DNA of 39,177 nt from RUG11462 sp036308645 (GTDB lineage: Bacteria; Bacillota; Clostridia; Oscillospirales; Acutalibacteraceae). The stretch's first letter is position 1; every line of letters begins with the position of its first letter. Made by a program: the position numbers and the translations under genes. The notes below the pieces were generated by a model that searched no databases, was not told the DNA's origin, and worked only from the letters and a program-made list of their open reading frames with translations. This document shows positions 23,124 through 30,733 of this stretch, piece after piece. The stretch is taken from assembly GCA_036308645.1 (NCBI GenBank), contig JAXJVH010000043.1:1-39177 (forward strand), read 5' to 3'.

Positions 23124-25268
23124 TCAACCCATAATCAGATTTATTAAAAAGCAGAGTATAAGACCGATTGCAGTCGGCAGGATTACCGCCAAAGCGCTCC
23201 ATTTAAAACTTCCGGTTTCTTTTTTTATGGTCATAAGTGTAGTTGAGCAGGGCCAATGACAAAGAGAGAATATTATTGTGCAAAGTGCGGTAGTTGCAGT
23301 CCAGCCGTTTGCAACAAAAAGTTCTTTTAACTGTAAAGCAGATTCAAAATCTATTAACGTGCCTTTGCAAAGATACGCCATTATTATTATCGGAATTACA
23401 ATTTCATTTGCAGGAAAGCCTAAAATAAACGCCATTAATATTACGCCGTCAAGCCCGAAAAATCTTGCAAACGGGTCTAAAAACGATGAGCATATTGAAA
23501 GCAGGCTTGCGCCGTCGTACATTACATTTGCCATTAACCATATAAGTGCGCCTGCGGGGGCTGCTACTGCGGCGGCTCTGCCTAAAACAAACAGCGTTCT
23601 GTCGAATACGGAGCGAACTATTACTTTGCCTATCTGCGGTTTGCGGTAAGAGGGAAGTTCAAGCGTAAATGATGACGGAACGCCTTTAAGCACCGTTTTA
23701 GAAAGCAGATTTGTCGCAAAAAACGTCATAAAAATTCCGAAAAGTATTACTAATGTTAGCAGAAGCGCCGAATACACAGAGGAAAGTATTCCGCCCGATA
23801 CTCCGATGAAAAACATAGTGATAATGGTAATCAGCATAGGAAATCTGCCGTTGCAGGGAACAAAACTGTTAGTGAGAATTGCAAGCAGACGTTCTCTCGG
23901 CGAGTCGATAATTCTGCATCCGACAACGCCTGCGGCATTGCAACCGAAACCCATACACATTGTAAGCGCTTGTTTTCCGCAGGCATTACAGCATTTAAAA
24001 GGCTTATCAAGGTTGTATGCTATCCTCGGCAGAAATCCTGCGTCTTCAAGCAGGGTGAAAAGCGGAAAAAATATTGCCATAGGCGGCAGCATAACCGAAA
24101 CAACCCATGCAAGCACCCGATACATTCCGAGTACAATTATTCCGTGCAACCAATCGGGCGCGCCTAAATACATAAACAAATCGGTAAGTCTGTCTTGTAT
24201 ATAAAAAAGAAAATTTGAAATTAATTGCGATGGATAATTTGCTCCTGTTATTGTAAGCCAGAAGATTATTGCAAGACCAATGAGCATTATCGGGTAGCCT
24301 GTTTGCTTTGAAGTAAGAATTTTATCTATTTTACGGTCGGTAGAGTTGTATTCGTTTTTATCGTAACTTATAACTCCTTTTGCTATAGTTTCCGCTTTGG
24401 TTACAAGAGCCGATACAATTTCGTCTTTTAAGTTTTCGGCGGTTATTTCGCTTGAGTTCAAAACGGCTTTGGACTTAAGAACGGCGCTTTTTATTTCGGA
24501 ATTTTCAAAAAGTTCTGTGCCTAAATGCTTTTGTAGTTCATTTTTAAGCGATTCGTCGTTTTCAAGCAGTTTGAGGCTAATCCACCTTTTGTTAAGATTT
24601 TTGCAGTTAAACGGCTCTAATGCGGATTCGATTATATCGATTGCATTTTCGAGCGCCGTACTGTATTTTACCTTGTAAACGTCGCAATTGGGTTTTGTAT
24701 TATCTTTATTTGCCGCTTTGTCCATAGCGGCGGTAAGCAGACTTAAACTCTTCTTTTTCCTGGCGGTAACGCCTACAACGGGAACGCCCAGCCTTTTTGA
24801 AAGCAAATTTAAATCAAGCCGTATGCCTTTTCTTTTTGCCTCATCTAAAAGATTAACGCATACGATAACATTTTGCGATATTTCCATTGTCTGAAGAACA
24901 AGATTGAGGTTTCTCTCAATACAGGTTGCGTCGCATACTACCACTACCGCATCAGGCTGTTCAAAACAGATGAAATTACGTGCGACTTCTTCTTCGGCGG
25001 AGTGCGCCATAAGTGAATATGTACCGGGAATATCAACCAAAATATAAGAGTTTGATTTGGTTTTTAGATACCCTTTAGCAGATGTAACGGTTTTTCCCGT
25101 CCAATTGCCTGTATGCTGGTTCATTCCCGTAAGTGCATTAAAAACTGTGCTTTTCCCGACATTCGGATTGCCCGCAAGAGCAACAATTTTGTCATTTTCG
25201 TTTTGCTTTTTTATGGATTTTGCTTTATCTTTTGCTCCTTTTCCTGTTGAAGTGTTGGTAAGCCCCAT
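23124..25268 (-). CDS. feoB: Ferrous iron transport protein B
   Basis: A 714-residue membrane Fe2+ transporter. The cytosolic G domain has G1 GNPNVGKS at 33-40, the switch region MNQHTGNWTGKTVT, G3 DIPGTYSL and the G4-type VNLLDEA. A helical domain follows, then a membrane region of about eight or more helices. These contain the Gate motifs, with conserved Cys in CCNACGKQALTMCMGFGCNAAG and SFVPCNGRFPM, and the second half repeats the pattern. The first 24 residues form a Lys-rich leader. ATG 25268 is preferred over GTG 25277 because AGGTGG stands five bases upstream. It starts just after feoA on the same transcript. Confidence 0.97.
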   Translation of the reverse strand: MGLTNTSTGKGAKDKAKSIKKQNENDKIVALAGNPNVGKSTVFNALTGMNQHTGNWTGKTVTSAKGYLKTKSNSYILVDIPGTYSLMAHSAEEEVARNFICFEQPDAVVVVCDATCIERNLNLVLQTMEISQNVIVCVNLLDEAKRKGIRLDLNLLSKRLGVPVVGVTARKKKSLSLLTAAMDKAANKDNTKPNCDVYKVKYSTALENAIDIIESALEPFNCKNLNKRWISLKLLENDESLKNELQKHLGTELFENSEIKSAVLKSKAVLNSSEITAENLKDEIVSALVTKAETIAKGVISYDKNEYNSTDRKIDKILTSKQTGYPIMLIGLAIIFWLTITGANYPSQLISNFLFYIQDRLTDLFMYLGAPDWLHGIIVLGMYRVLAWVVSVMLPPMAIFFPLFTLLEDAGFLPRIAYNLDKPFKCCNACGKQALTMCMGFGCNAAGVVGCRIIDSPRERLLAILTNSFVPCNGRFPMLITIITMFFIGVSGGILSSVYSALLLTLVILFGIFMTFFATNLLSKTVLKGVPSSFTLELPSYRKPQIGKVIVRSVFDRTLFVLGRAAAVAAPAGALIWLMANVMYDGASLLSICSSFLDPFARFFGLDGVILMAFILGFPANEIVIPIIIMAYLCKGTLIDFESALQLKELFVANGWTATTALCTIIFSLCHWPCSTTLMTIKKETGSFKWSALAVILPTAIGLILCFLINLIMG

Positions 25269-25277
25269 AAAAACCAC

Positions 25278-25508
25278 CTATCTGATTAAAATATTTTTGC
25301 AGTCTTCCGAGCGAATCGCAATTACTGCGCCTCTGATTAAAAAAGCCGAAGGGTCGCCTAATACACTTTTGCCGATACATTCAATCTTTGTACCGTCGAT
25401 AAGTCCTATATCAAGTAAACGTCGGCGCATACTGCCGTTTATATTCAGTTCTTTTATAACTGCTGTTTGACCTGGGGTTATATCATTAAGACATAAAGTT
25501 GTATTCAT
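25278..25508 (-). CDS. feoA: Ferrous iron transport protein A
   Basis: A 76-residue SH3-like cytosolic protein needed for FeoB function. Recognisable features are LNDITPGQTAVIKELNI, MRRRLLDIGLIDGTKIECI and the closing VIAIRSEDCKNILI, the standard FeoA layout. It directly precedes feoB; no feoC follows. GGTGAAAA precedes the ATG. Confidence 0.95.
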   Translation of the reverse strand: MNTTLCLNDITPGQTAVIKELNINGSMRRRLLDIGLIDGTKIECIGKSVLGDPSAFLIRGAVIAIRSEDCKNILIR

Positions 25509-25535
25509 ATTTTTTCACCGTAAAATTTGTTTTTC

Positions 25536-25562
25536 TATAATTATACTATTCATAATACTTTT
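25536..25562 (-). promoter_or_regulatory. Candidate feoAB promoter/operator
   Basis: On the minus strand a TATAAT (25540-25545) lies inside a 10-bp palindrome TATAATTATA and downstream of a near-repeat AGTATTATGAATAGTAT. No good -35 is seen 17 bases upstream. A metal-repressor site overlapping the -10 is plausible given the DtxR-type neighbour, but the sequence does not match the textbook DtxR, MntR or Fur consensus. Confidence 0.35.
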
Positions 25563-25649
25563 TTGCGTTACCGAGTATGCTTTGAAAAAATATAAAAACA
25601 CCTGTGTTTTTTGATTGTTTTTTGTTTTACAAGCGGCATAATTGCCGAA

Positions 25650-25683
25650 AAAACAAAAATCGGCCTGATTTTTTCAGGTCGAT
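25650..25683 (-). terminator. Intrinsic terminator overlapping the SDR stop codon
   Basis: On the minus strand ATCGACCTGA and TCAGGCCGAT pair (one G-U) around an A-rich loop, followed by TTTTTGTTTTTT. The ascending arm covers the last SDR codons. A further small hairpin, CGGCATAATTGCCG, lies just beyond at 25634-25647. Confidence 0.8.
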
Positions 25684-26537
25684 TTTAGTTTAGTATAAAT
25701 ACTGTCTGCTGTTTTACCGATTTTTTCGCTTTCCGCTTGATTACAGGTGGAAAGTCTTTTTAATTTCGGTTTACCCCATATATTAAATAGTTTTGGACCT
25801 ATCCATTCGTGGTAATTGCAGTCGGTAAAAAGTCCCTCGGCAATGCTTAACATCGCTTTTTTCGGTTTCATAAAAATTATTTTCATCGGATATTTAATAA
25901 TTGCGAAAATAACTTTTGGATAATGTGCGGTTATATTGGTAAAAGTAATTCCTGGATGAGTTACCGAGAGTTTTACTTTTGTTTCGTTTTTAAAAAGTTC
26001 GTAAAGCGAAAACATGAGGTATCTTTTTGAATTTCCGTAAACCTTGCTTGCCGCTTTTATTTTTGAAAAATCAATATCGTTTTCATCAATTTTTGAATAA
26101 TTGTGGGCGATTGACCCGACAACTATCACTCTCGATTCTTTTCGCTTTTCTAAAATCGGGAGCAATTCGCGTATTATGTAGTACGGAGAAACAAAATTTA
26201 TCTGAAAAACATTGTCATATCCCGTATCGCACTTTTTACGGGGTATACTGTAAGCGCCTGCGTTGTGAATGAATATATCAATAGGCTTGCTTTTAAGAAT
26301 TTCGCAACTGCGAGTTACCGATTCAAAATCTTCTAAATCGGTGGTGATATATTCAATCTTTGCATTGCTGTACTTATTTAAAAGTTTTTTGCCCAAAGCG
26401 TGTGATTTTTCGGCATTTCTGTCAAGCAAAATCAAATTTGCACCTAAATTTAAAATATAATCGCAAAGCTCTCTTCCGATACCGCCTGTAGCGCCTGTTA
26501 TCGCAATGGTTTTTCCGTTTAAATCTTTACAGTTCAT
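25674..26537 (-). CDS. Short-chain dehydrogenase/reductase, retinol-dehydrogenase-like
   Basis: A 287-residue SDR. The cofactor motif TGATGGIG (14-21), HNAGAY in place of NNAG, VGSIAH as the Ser region and YGNSK as the catalytic YxxxK are all present. The long C-terminal tail (HEWIGPKLFNIWGKPKLKRL) places it among the retinol-dehydrogenase/WW-oxidoreductase-like SDRs, which act on lipophilic substrates. The substrate is unknown. The frame opens at 26594 inside the upstream gene, but ATG 26537, overlapping that gene by 11 bases, gives the standard SDR start. Confidence 0.88.
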   Translation of the reverse strand: MNCKDLNGKTIAITGATGGIGRELCDYILNLGANLILLDRNAEKSHALGKKLLNKYSNAKIEYITTDLEDFESVTRSCEILKSKPIDIFIHNAGAYSIPRKKCDTGYDNVFQINFVSPYYIIRELLPILEKRKESRVIVVGSIAHNYSKIDENDIDFSKIKAASKVYGNSKRYLMFSLYELFKNETKVKLSVTHPGITFTNITAHYPKVIFAIIKYPMKIIFMKPKKAMLSIAEGLFTDCNYHEWIGPKLFNIWGKPKLKRLSTCNQAESEKIGKTADSIYTKLKST

Positions 26538-27063
26538 AATTCTTGTAAACTTCGTCGGTATCAAGGTCGAAAAATGAAAATTTATTATTTTCAAAAATAA
26601 TATAACTGTGAGGACTGTTTTCTTTCGGAATTGAAATCGAACCCGGATTTATAAAAAGTACGCCGTTTTGAACTTCGGCTCTCGGAATGTGGGTGTGTCC
26701 CGAAATGACTGTATCGCCGTTTAAAAACGGAATTTCATCAATATGATGACCATGAGTTAAATATGCAAATCGGTCGCCTAACTGAATAAAACCGTAATCG
26801 GCAAGCAAAGGAAATTTAAGCACCATTTGGTCTACTTCTGTATCACAATTTCCGCGAACGCAAAGAATTTTTTTAGCATAAGGATTTAACATATCAATAA
26901 CCGCTTTAGGATTATACTCACGCGGTAAATCATTTCTCGGACCATGGTAGAGAATATCGCCTAATAAAATAAGTTTATCGGATTTTGATTTTTCAAATTT
27001 TTCGAGCATTAATTTGCAGTAGTAAGCACTTCCGTGAATATCGGAACAAATGAACAGTTTCAA
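26527..27063 (-). CDS. YfcE/MJ0936-type metallophosphoesterase
   Basis: A 178-residue calcineurin-like phosphoesterase. The metal-site motifs appear in order: ICSDIHGS, LLGDILYHGPRNDLP, VRGNCDTEVD, LTHGHH and ISGHTHIPR. E. coli YfcE hydrolyses phosphodiesters in vitro; the physiological substrate is unclear. A GTG at 27072 overlaps the AGAGGTG ribosome-binding site; TTG 27063, six bases after it, gives the expected MKLFICSDIHG start. It overlaps the SDR gene by 11 bases, so the two are likely an operon. Confidence 0.92.
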   Translation of the reverse strand: MKLFICSDIHGSAYYCKLMLEKFEKSKSDKLILLGDILYHGPRNDLPREYNPKAVIDMLNPYAKKILCVRGNCDTEVDQMVLKFPLLADYGFIQLGDRFAYLTHGHHIDEIPFLNGDTVISGHTHIPRAEVQNGVLFINPGSISIPKENSPHSYIIFENNKFSFFDLDTDEVYKNYEL

Positions 27064-27085
27064 AACAAACACCTCTTTTTTAAAA

Positions 27086-27114
27086 ATTATACAATATTTT
27101 TACCTTAAAAGCAA
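27086..27114 (-). promoter_or_regulatory. Promoter of the phosphoesterase-SDR unit
   Basis: On the minus strand TTGCTT (27109-27114), 17 bases, TATAAT (27086-27091), about 20 bases before the start codon. Confidence 0.75.
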
Positions 27115-27205
27115 ATATAAATATTATTGGATTTATGATTAATATTTGCTTTAAATATTTTTGCTTTATCATCAAAAAATAATAAAGGAAAGAAGGTGAA
27201 ATTTT

Positions 27206-28435
27206 TTGAAAAAATTTATAAAAATAATTTGTTGTGCGCTGTCGGTTGTTACAATATCGACTTTTTGCTCGGTTTGCTACTACAATACTATTTTGCCGAG
27301 TAACATTGTGATTTATGACAACGAAAGCGTACATTTTAACACAAAACTTGAGGTTGTTGCAAAGAATAAGAAAAATATAGGAGCGGTTTCAAATTTAAAC
27401 AACAAATCTTTAGAAAATTATAACTCCGACCTTTCTTTAATGGGTGTTATTCCTGTAAAGAGCGTTAATATAAGAGTTGTAAAACAGCGGTATGTTGCAT
27501 TATCGGGTGAATCTTTCGGAATAAAAATTTTTACAAAAGGTGTTATGGTTGTAGGAATGTCGGATGTAAAATCAGATAAAGGTAATATCAATCCTGCAAA
27601 GAACGCAGGTCTTAAAATAGGTGATATAATTTTAAAAGCGAATGGAAAAGAGGTTAATTCAAACACAGAATTATCAGAAGCAATTAACATCTCCGGCGGT
27701 AAAGAACTGAAAATGACCGTTAAACGTGATGACGATATTTTCACTACAAAATTCAAGCCTGTTTTATCTTCTGATACAGGCACCTATAAAGCAGGACTTT
27801 GGGTGCGTGACAGCACCGCAGGTCTTGGTACTATGACATTTTATTCAACGGTAAACGGTGCATTTGCAGGGCTTGGTCATGGAATAGTTGATGTTGATAC
27901 AGGCATACTTTTGCCGATTAATTCGGGCGAGATTGTAAAAACAGAGATTTTGTCGGTTACAAAAAGCAAAAAAGGCTCGGCAGGGGAGATATGCGGTGCA
28001 TTTACCGGAGAAACACTTGGAACGCTGACCGAAAACAGCAGCTGCGGACTTTACGGATATTACAAAGATTTTGAGCAAAGTGAAAACTTAATTCTAATTG
28101 CCAACAAGCAGGATGTAAAAACGGGAAATGCAAAGATTTATACTACGCTTGATAACGGTGAGCCGAAATATTATGACTGCGTAATAGAGCGTGTTGATTA
28201 TACCAATTCGGAGCAGAAAAATTTATTGGTGCGTATAAATGATGAAAGATTAATTGAAAAAACAGGCGGTATTGTTCAAGGAATGTCGGGCAGTCCGATA
28301 ATTCAGAACGGTCAGTTAGTAGGTGCGCTTACAAATGTATTTGTCAACGATCCCGAAAAAGGCTACGCTGTATTTGCAGAGGAAATGTATGATAAAATGA
28401 TAGAAACAACGCAAAGTTTAAATCGAGCCTCATAA
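27206..28435 (+). CDS. spoIVB: SpoIVB serine peptidase
   Basis: A 409-residue sporulation protease. In Bacillus it is made in the forespore under sigma-G, crosses into the intermembrane space and cleaves SpoIVFA, releasing SpoIVFB to activate pro-sigma-K. An N-terminal hydrophobic anchor (residues 4-24) precedes a PDZ domain (about 100-180, with NAGLKIGDIILKANGKEV) and the S55 peptidase domain. The catalytic His is H225 in GLGHGIVDVDTG and the Ser is S363 in GMSGSPIIQ. Start TTG 27206 has GAAGGTGA upstream. The pairing with spo0A is a conserved marker of endospore formers. Confidence 0.95.
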   Translation: MKKFIKIICCALSVVTISTFCSVCYYNTILPSNIVIYDNESVHFNTKLEVVAKNKKNIGAVSNLNNKSLENYNSDLSLMGVIPVKSVNIRVVKQRYVALSGESFGIKIFTKGVMVVGMSDVKSDKGNINPAKNAGLKIGDIILKANGKEVNSNTELSEAINISGGKELKMTVKRDDDIFTTKFKPVLSSDTGTYKAGLWVRDSTAGLGTMTFYSTVNGAFAGLGHGIVDVDTGILLPINSGEIVKTEILSVTKSKKGSAGEICGAFTGETLGTLTENSSCGLYGYYKDFEQSENLILIANKQDVKTGNAKIYTTLDNGEPKYYDCVIERVDYTNSEQKNLLVRINDERLIEKTGGIVQGMSGSPIIQNGQLVGALTNVFVNDPEKGYAVFAEEMYDKMIETTQSLNRAS

Positions 28436-28440
28436 AACAA

Positions 28441-28480
28441 AACAAGCCCTGATTTATTATTCATGGGCTTGTTTATTTAT
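28441..28480 (+). terminator. Terminator after spoIVB
   Basis: AACAAGCCC and GGGCTTGTT pair around a 15-base A/T loop and are followed by TATTTATTTG, an interrupted U tract. Confidence 0.7.
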
Positions 28481-28578
28481 TTGTCTTCAAATTATTTTTA
28501 TTCGATAAAAAAACAACATTTAGTCACTTTGCACAAAATTATCTTTGCAATTTTTACCAAAATATGCTAACTTTTTAC

Positions 28579-28607
28579 TTGTAAAATTTGGAAACTTATG
28601 GTAAAAT
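28579..28607 (+). promoter_or_regulatory. Promoter of spo0A
   Basis: TTGTAA (28579-28584), 17 bases, TAAAAT (28602-28607), about 26 bases before the likely +1-to-ATG span ends. I see no clear sigma-H box or Spo0A box here. TGCTAACTTTTT (28565-28576) abuts the -35 and also occurs upstream of the MarR gene. Confidence 0.6.
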
Positions 28608-28639
28608 TACGTTGTAAAATAAATTCGGAGGTAATATTT

Positions 28640-29416
28640 ATGCAAAAAAGATTAAAAGTTATGATTGCCGAAAACTCGACAGAGTTTTCATTGGAGTGTG
28701 AAAAAACGCTCACTTCTTACGGAATGGAAGTAATTCTTGTTGAAAAAGACGGAAACCGCTTAATTAACGCTATTAAATCGCAAAATCCCGATGTGGTGTT
28801 GGCTGATGTTTTTATGCCGCATTGCGATATGATAGGCGTGCTTGATATGACAAGCAAAATGGAAAGCGGTAATAAACCAATTGTGTTTGCAATGTGCAGT
28901 TTTGATAATCCGTTGCTTGAATCACAAACTTTAGAGCGCGGCGCCGCATATTACTTTATCAAGCCGTTTTCGGTTGAAATGCTTGCAAAAAGAATTGTTC
29001 AGTTTACCGGTTTTCACAGTGCGTCACTGCCTACGGATATTGCAACGCCCGTCAACTACAACGAACTTGAAATGATGATTACCGACATTATTCATCAAAT
29101 CGGCGTTCCGGCTCATATAAAAGGCTATCATTATCTTCGTGAGGCTATTATGCTTTCGGTAAACAATCCCGATATTATCAATTCAATTACAAAACAGTTG
29201 TATCCTACGGTGGCTAAAAAATTCAAAACCACTCCGTCAAGAGTGGAGCGTGCAATTCGTCATGGTATAGAGGTGGCTTGGGACAGAGGCAACGTGGACG
29301 TGCTTAATTCTTATTTCGGTTATACAATTCACGTAGGCAGAGGAAAACCCACAAACTCTGAATTTATAGCAATGATAGCGGATAAATTAAGACTTAAAAT
29401 GAAATTATCGGCATAA
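28640..29416 (+). CDS. spo0A: Sporulation master regulator Spo0A
   Basis: A 258-residue response regulator. The receiver domain (1-about 120) has the phospho-acceptor Asp56 in LADVFMPH and the conserved Lys in IKPF. The usual acidic pair reads Glu11-Asn12 (IAENSTEF) instead of Asp-Asp. The C-terminal Spo0A DNA-binding domain is highly conserved: IGVPAHIKGYHYLREAI, the recognition region TTPSRVERAIRHGIEVAW and KPTNSEFIAMIADKLRL. The frame opens upstream at 28598, but GGAGGT before ATG 28640 fixes the start. It has its own promoter and terminator and follows spoIVB. Confidence 0.97.
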   Translation: MQKRLKVMIAENSTEFSLECEKTLTSYGMEVILVEKDGNRLINAIKSQNPDVVLADVFMPHCDMIGVLDMTSKMESGNKPIVFAMCSFDNPLLESQTLERGAAYYFIKPFSVEMLAKRIVQFTGFHSASLPTDIATPVNYNELEMMITDIIHQIGVPAHIKGYHYLREAIMLSVNNPDIINSITKQLYPTVAKKFKTTPSRVERAIRHGIEVAWDRGNVDVLNSYFGYTIHVGRGKPTNSEFIAMIADKLRLKMKLSA

Positions 29417-29421
29417 AAATA

Positions 29422-29458
29422 AAAAACTTCGCAGTTTTAAAAAAATTGCGAAGTTTTT
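29422..29458 (+). terminator. Intrinsic terminator after spo0A
   Basis: AAAAACTTCGCA and TGCGAAGTTTTT pair perfectly around a 13-base loop, starting six bases after the spo0A stop. Confidence 0.9.
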
Positions 29459-29481
29459 GCTTGTTTAATGTGCTTTTGGGA

Positions 29482-29510
29482 TTGATATTTATTTTGCTTT
29501 TTGTTATAAT
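29482..29510 (+). promoter_or_regulatory. Promoter of the COG2426 gene
   Basis: TTGATA (29482-29487), 17 bases, TATAAT (29505-29510), about 54 bases before the start codon. Confidence 0.8.
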
Positions 29511-29563
29511 AACCGTAATGTATTTATAAAATTATATTGTATTTTATTTTTGAGGAGTATCTT

Positions 29564-30097
29564 ATGAGTGAATTAATCAACTCTTTTGCCGAATGGATAC
29601 GTTCTTTCGGAATACCTGATTACTTGGTTATTTTTATAATTTCGCTTTTCCCGATTTTGGAACTTCGAGGCGGTCTTATAGCGGCGGCGGTTTTAAAACT
29701 AAAACTAATTCCGTCGTTTATCGTGTGTTTTGTGGGCAATATTTTGCCGATTCCTTTTATTTTACTGTTTATTAAAAAGATTTTTAAATGGATGAAAAAT
29801 TGGAAACCTACTTATAAGTTGGCGGTCTATTTTGAGAAAAAAGGCGAAAAAAATGCAAAAGAAGCCGAAAGCAAAAGTTTTTTCGGAAAACTTATTTTTC
29901 TGTTTTTGTTTGTCGCCATTCCGCTTCCCGGTACAGGCGGCTGGACGGGAGCGCTTGTAGCCTCGTTTATGAATTTAAAATTAAAATATTCAATCCCCGT
30001 AATTTTGGTCGGCGTATTAACCGCAGGCTTTATTATGTCGATTATTTGCTACGCATTGCCCGAACTTGCGACACAATGGTTCGGCTTTAGTTTTTAA
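29564..30097 (+). CDS. COG2426 small multidrug-export-like membrane protein
   Basis: A 177-residue integral membrane protein with four to five hydrophobic stretches. The segments LFPILELRGGLIAA, CFVGNILPIPFILLF, and VAIPLPGTGGWTGALVASFMNLK are the conserved blocks of the COG2426 family annotated as small multidrug export proteins; real function is unproven. The paired P-x-E-x-RGG and PLPGTGGWTG motifs recall DedA-fold re-entrant loops, an inference only. ATG 29564 follows GAGGAG by eight bases; the frame opens upstream at 29537. Its stop codon overlaps the stop of the convergent TspO gene. Confidence 0.85.
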   Translation: MSELINSFAEWIRSFGIPDYLVIFIISLFPILELRGGLIAAAVLKLKLIPSFIVCFVGNILPIPFILLFIKKIFKWMKNWKPTYKLAVYFEKKGEKNAKEAESKSFFGKLIFLFLFVAIPLPGTGGWTGALVASFMNLKLKYSIPVILVGVLTAGFIMSIICYALPELATQWFGFSF

Positions 30098-30561
30098 TTT
30101 AAAACCACAACTCCTATGTTTAAATAAGCCGCATAAATAAGCCACAAAATCAGCGGTAAAATCAAATATCCTGCGTTTTTGTCGCAGTTGTAGAATAAAA
30201 TCAGCGTTAGTACTGCGGCGGCGAGCATTAAGATAACTATTACTGCCGCAAAAGTAAACCATTCAAGTGTGAAAAATACAATCGGCCATAAAAGATTCAG
30301 CGCAAGCAATGCTAAATATGCTTGACTGGGTCTTTTTTCATCGCATTTTGACTCTTGTGTAAAGTATGACGCGATGCCTAAAAGTATGTAAAGCAGAGTC
30401 CAAACAAACGGGAAAATTATACTCGGCGGCGACAACGGCGGTTGTTTTAAATTTTCGTAAATTTCCTTTGCGTTTTGCGAAAAAATCTGACCGATAAGCC
30501 CTGTGAAAAGCGGAACTAAAAGGCATGGAATCAGCCGTCGCAGATTTATTGTTTTTATCAT
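30094..30561 (-). CDS. TspO/MBR family protein
   Basis: A 155-residue membrane protein with five predicted helices and the aromatic-rich TspO signature KQPPLSPPSIIFPFVWTLLY, followed by LLGIASYF, LALNLLWPIVFF and LPLILWLIYAAYLN. TspO proteins bind or turn over porphyrins and related ligands and modulate stress responses; the role in clostridia is unclear. AAAGGAGG stands seven bases before the ATG. It converges on the COG2426 gene with overlapping stops at 30094-30097 and no terminator hairpin between. Confidence 0.93.
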   Translation of the reverse strand: MIKTINLRRLIPCLLVPLFTGLIGQIFSQNAKEIYENLKQPPLSPPSIIFPFVWTLLYILLGIASYFTQESKCDEKRPSQAYLALLALNLLWPIVFFTLEWFTFAAVIVILMLAAAVLTLILFYNCDKNAGYLILPLILWLIYAAYLNIGVVVLN

Positions 30562-30662
30562 TAAAATTCCTCCTTTATATGTAATAAATATGCAAAATTA
30601 AAATTTTTTATTAGTAATAGTAATTTTAAAATCACAAAATCACAATAATTTGAAACAAATCA

Positions 30663-30692
30663 TTGACAAAACCACTATATATGGTGTAAAAT
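30663..30692 (+). promoter_or_regulatory. Promoter of the topoisomerase pair
   Basis: TTGACA (30663-30668), 18 bases, TAAAAT (30687-30692), with a TG just before the -10. The leader would be about 35 nt. Confidence 0.7.
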
Positions 30693-30733
30693 TATTATGT
30701 ATTTTTATATTTAAAAGGAGATTTTTTAAAATA

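Noticed and set aside
23278..24204. Plus-strand open frames opposite feoB
   Set aside because: They are antisense shadows of conserved FeoB Gate and membrane regions without ribosome-binding sites.
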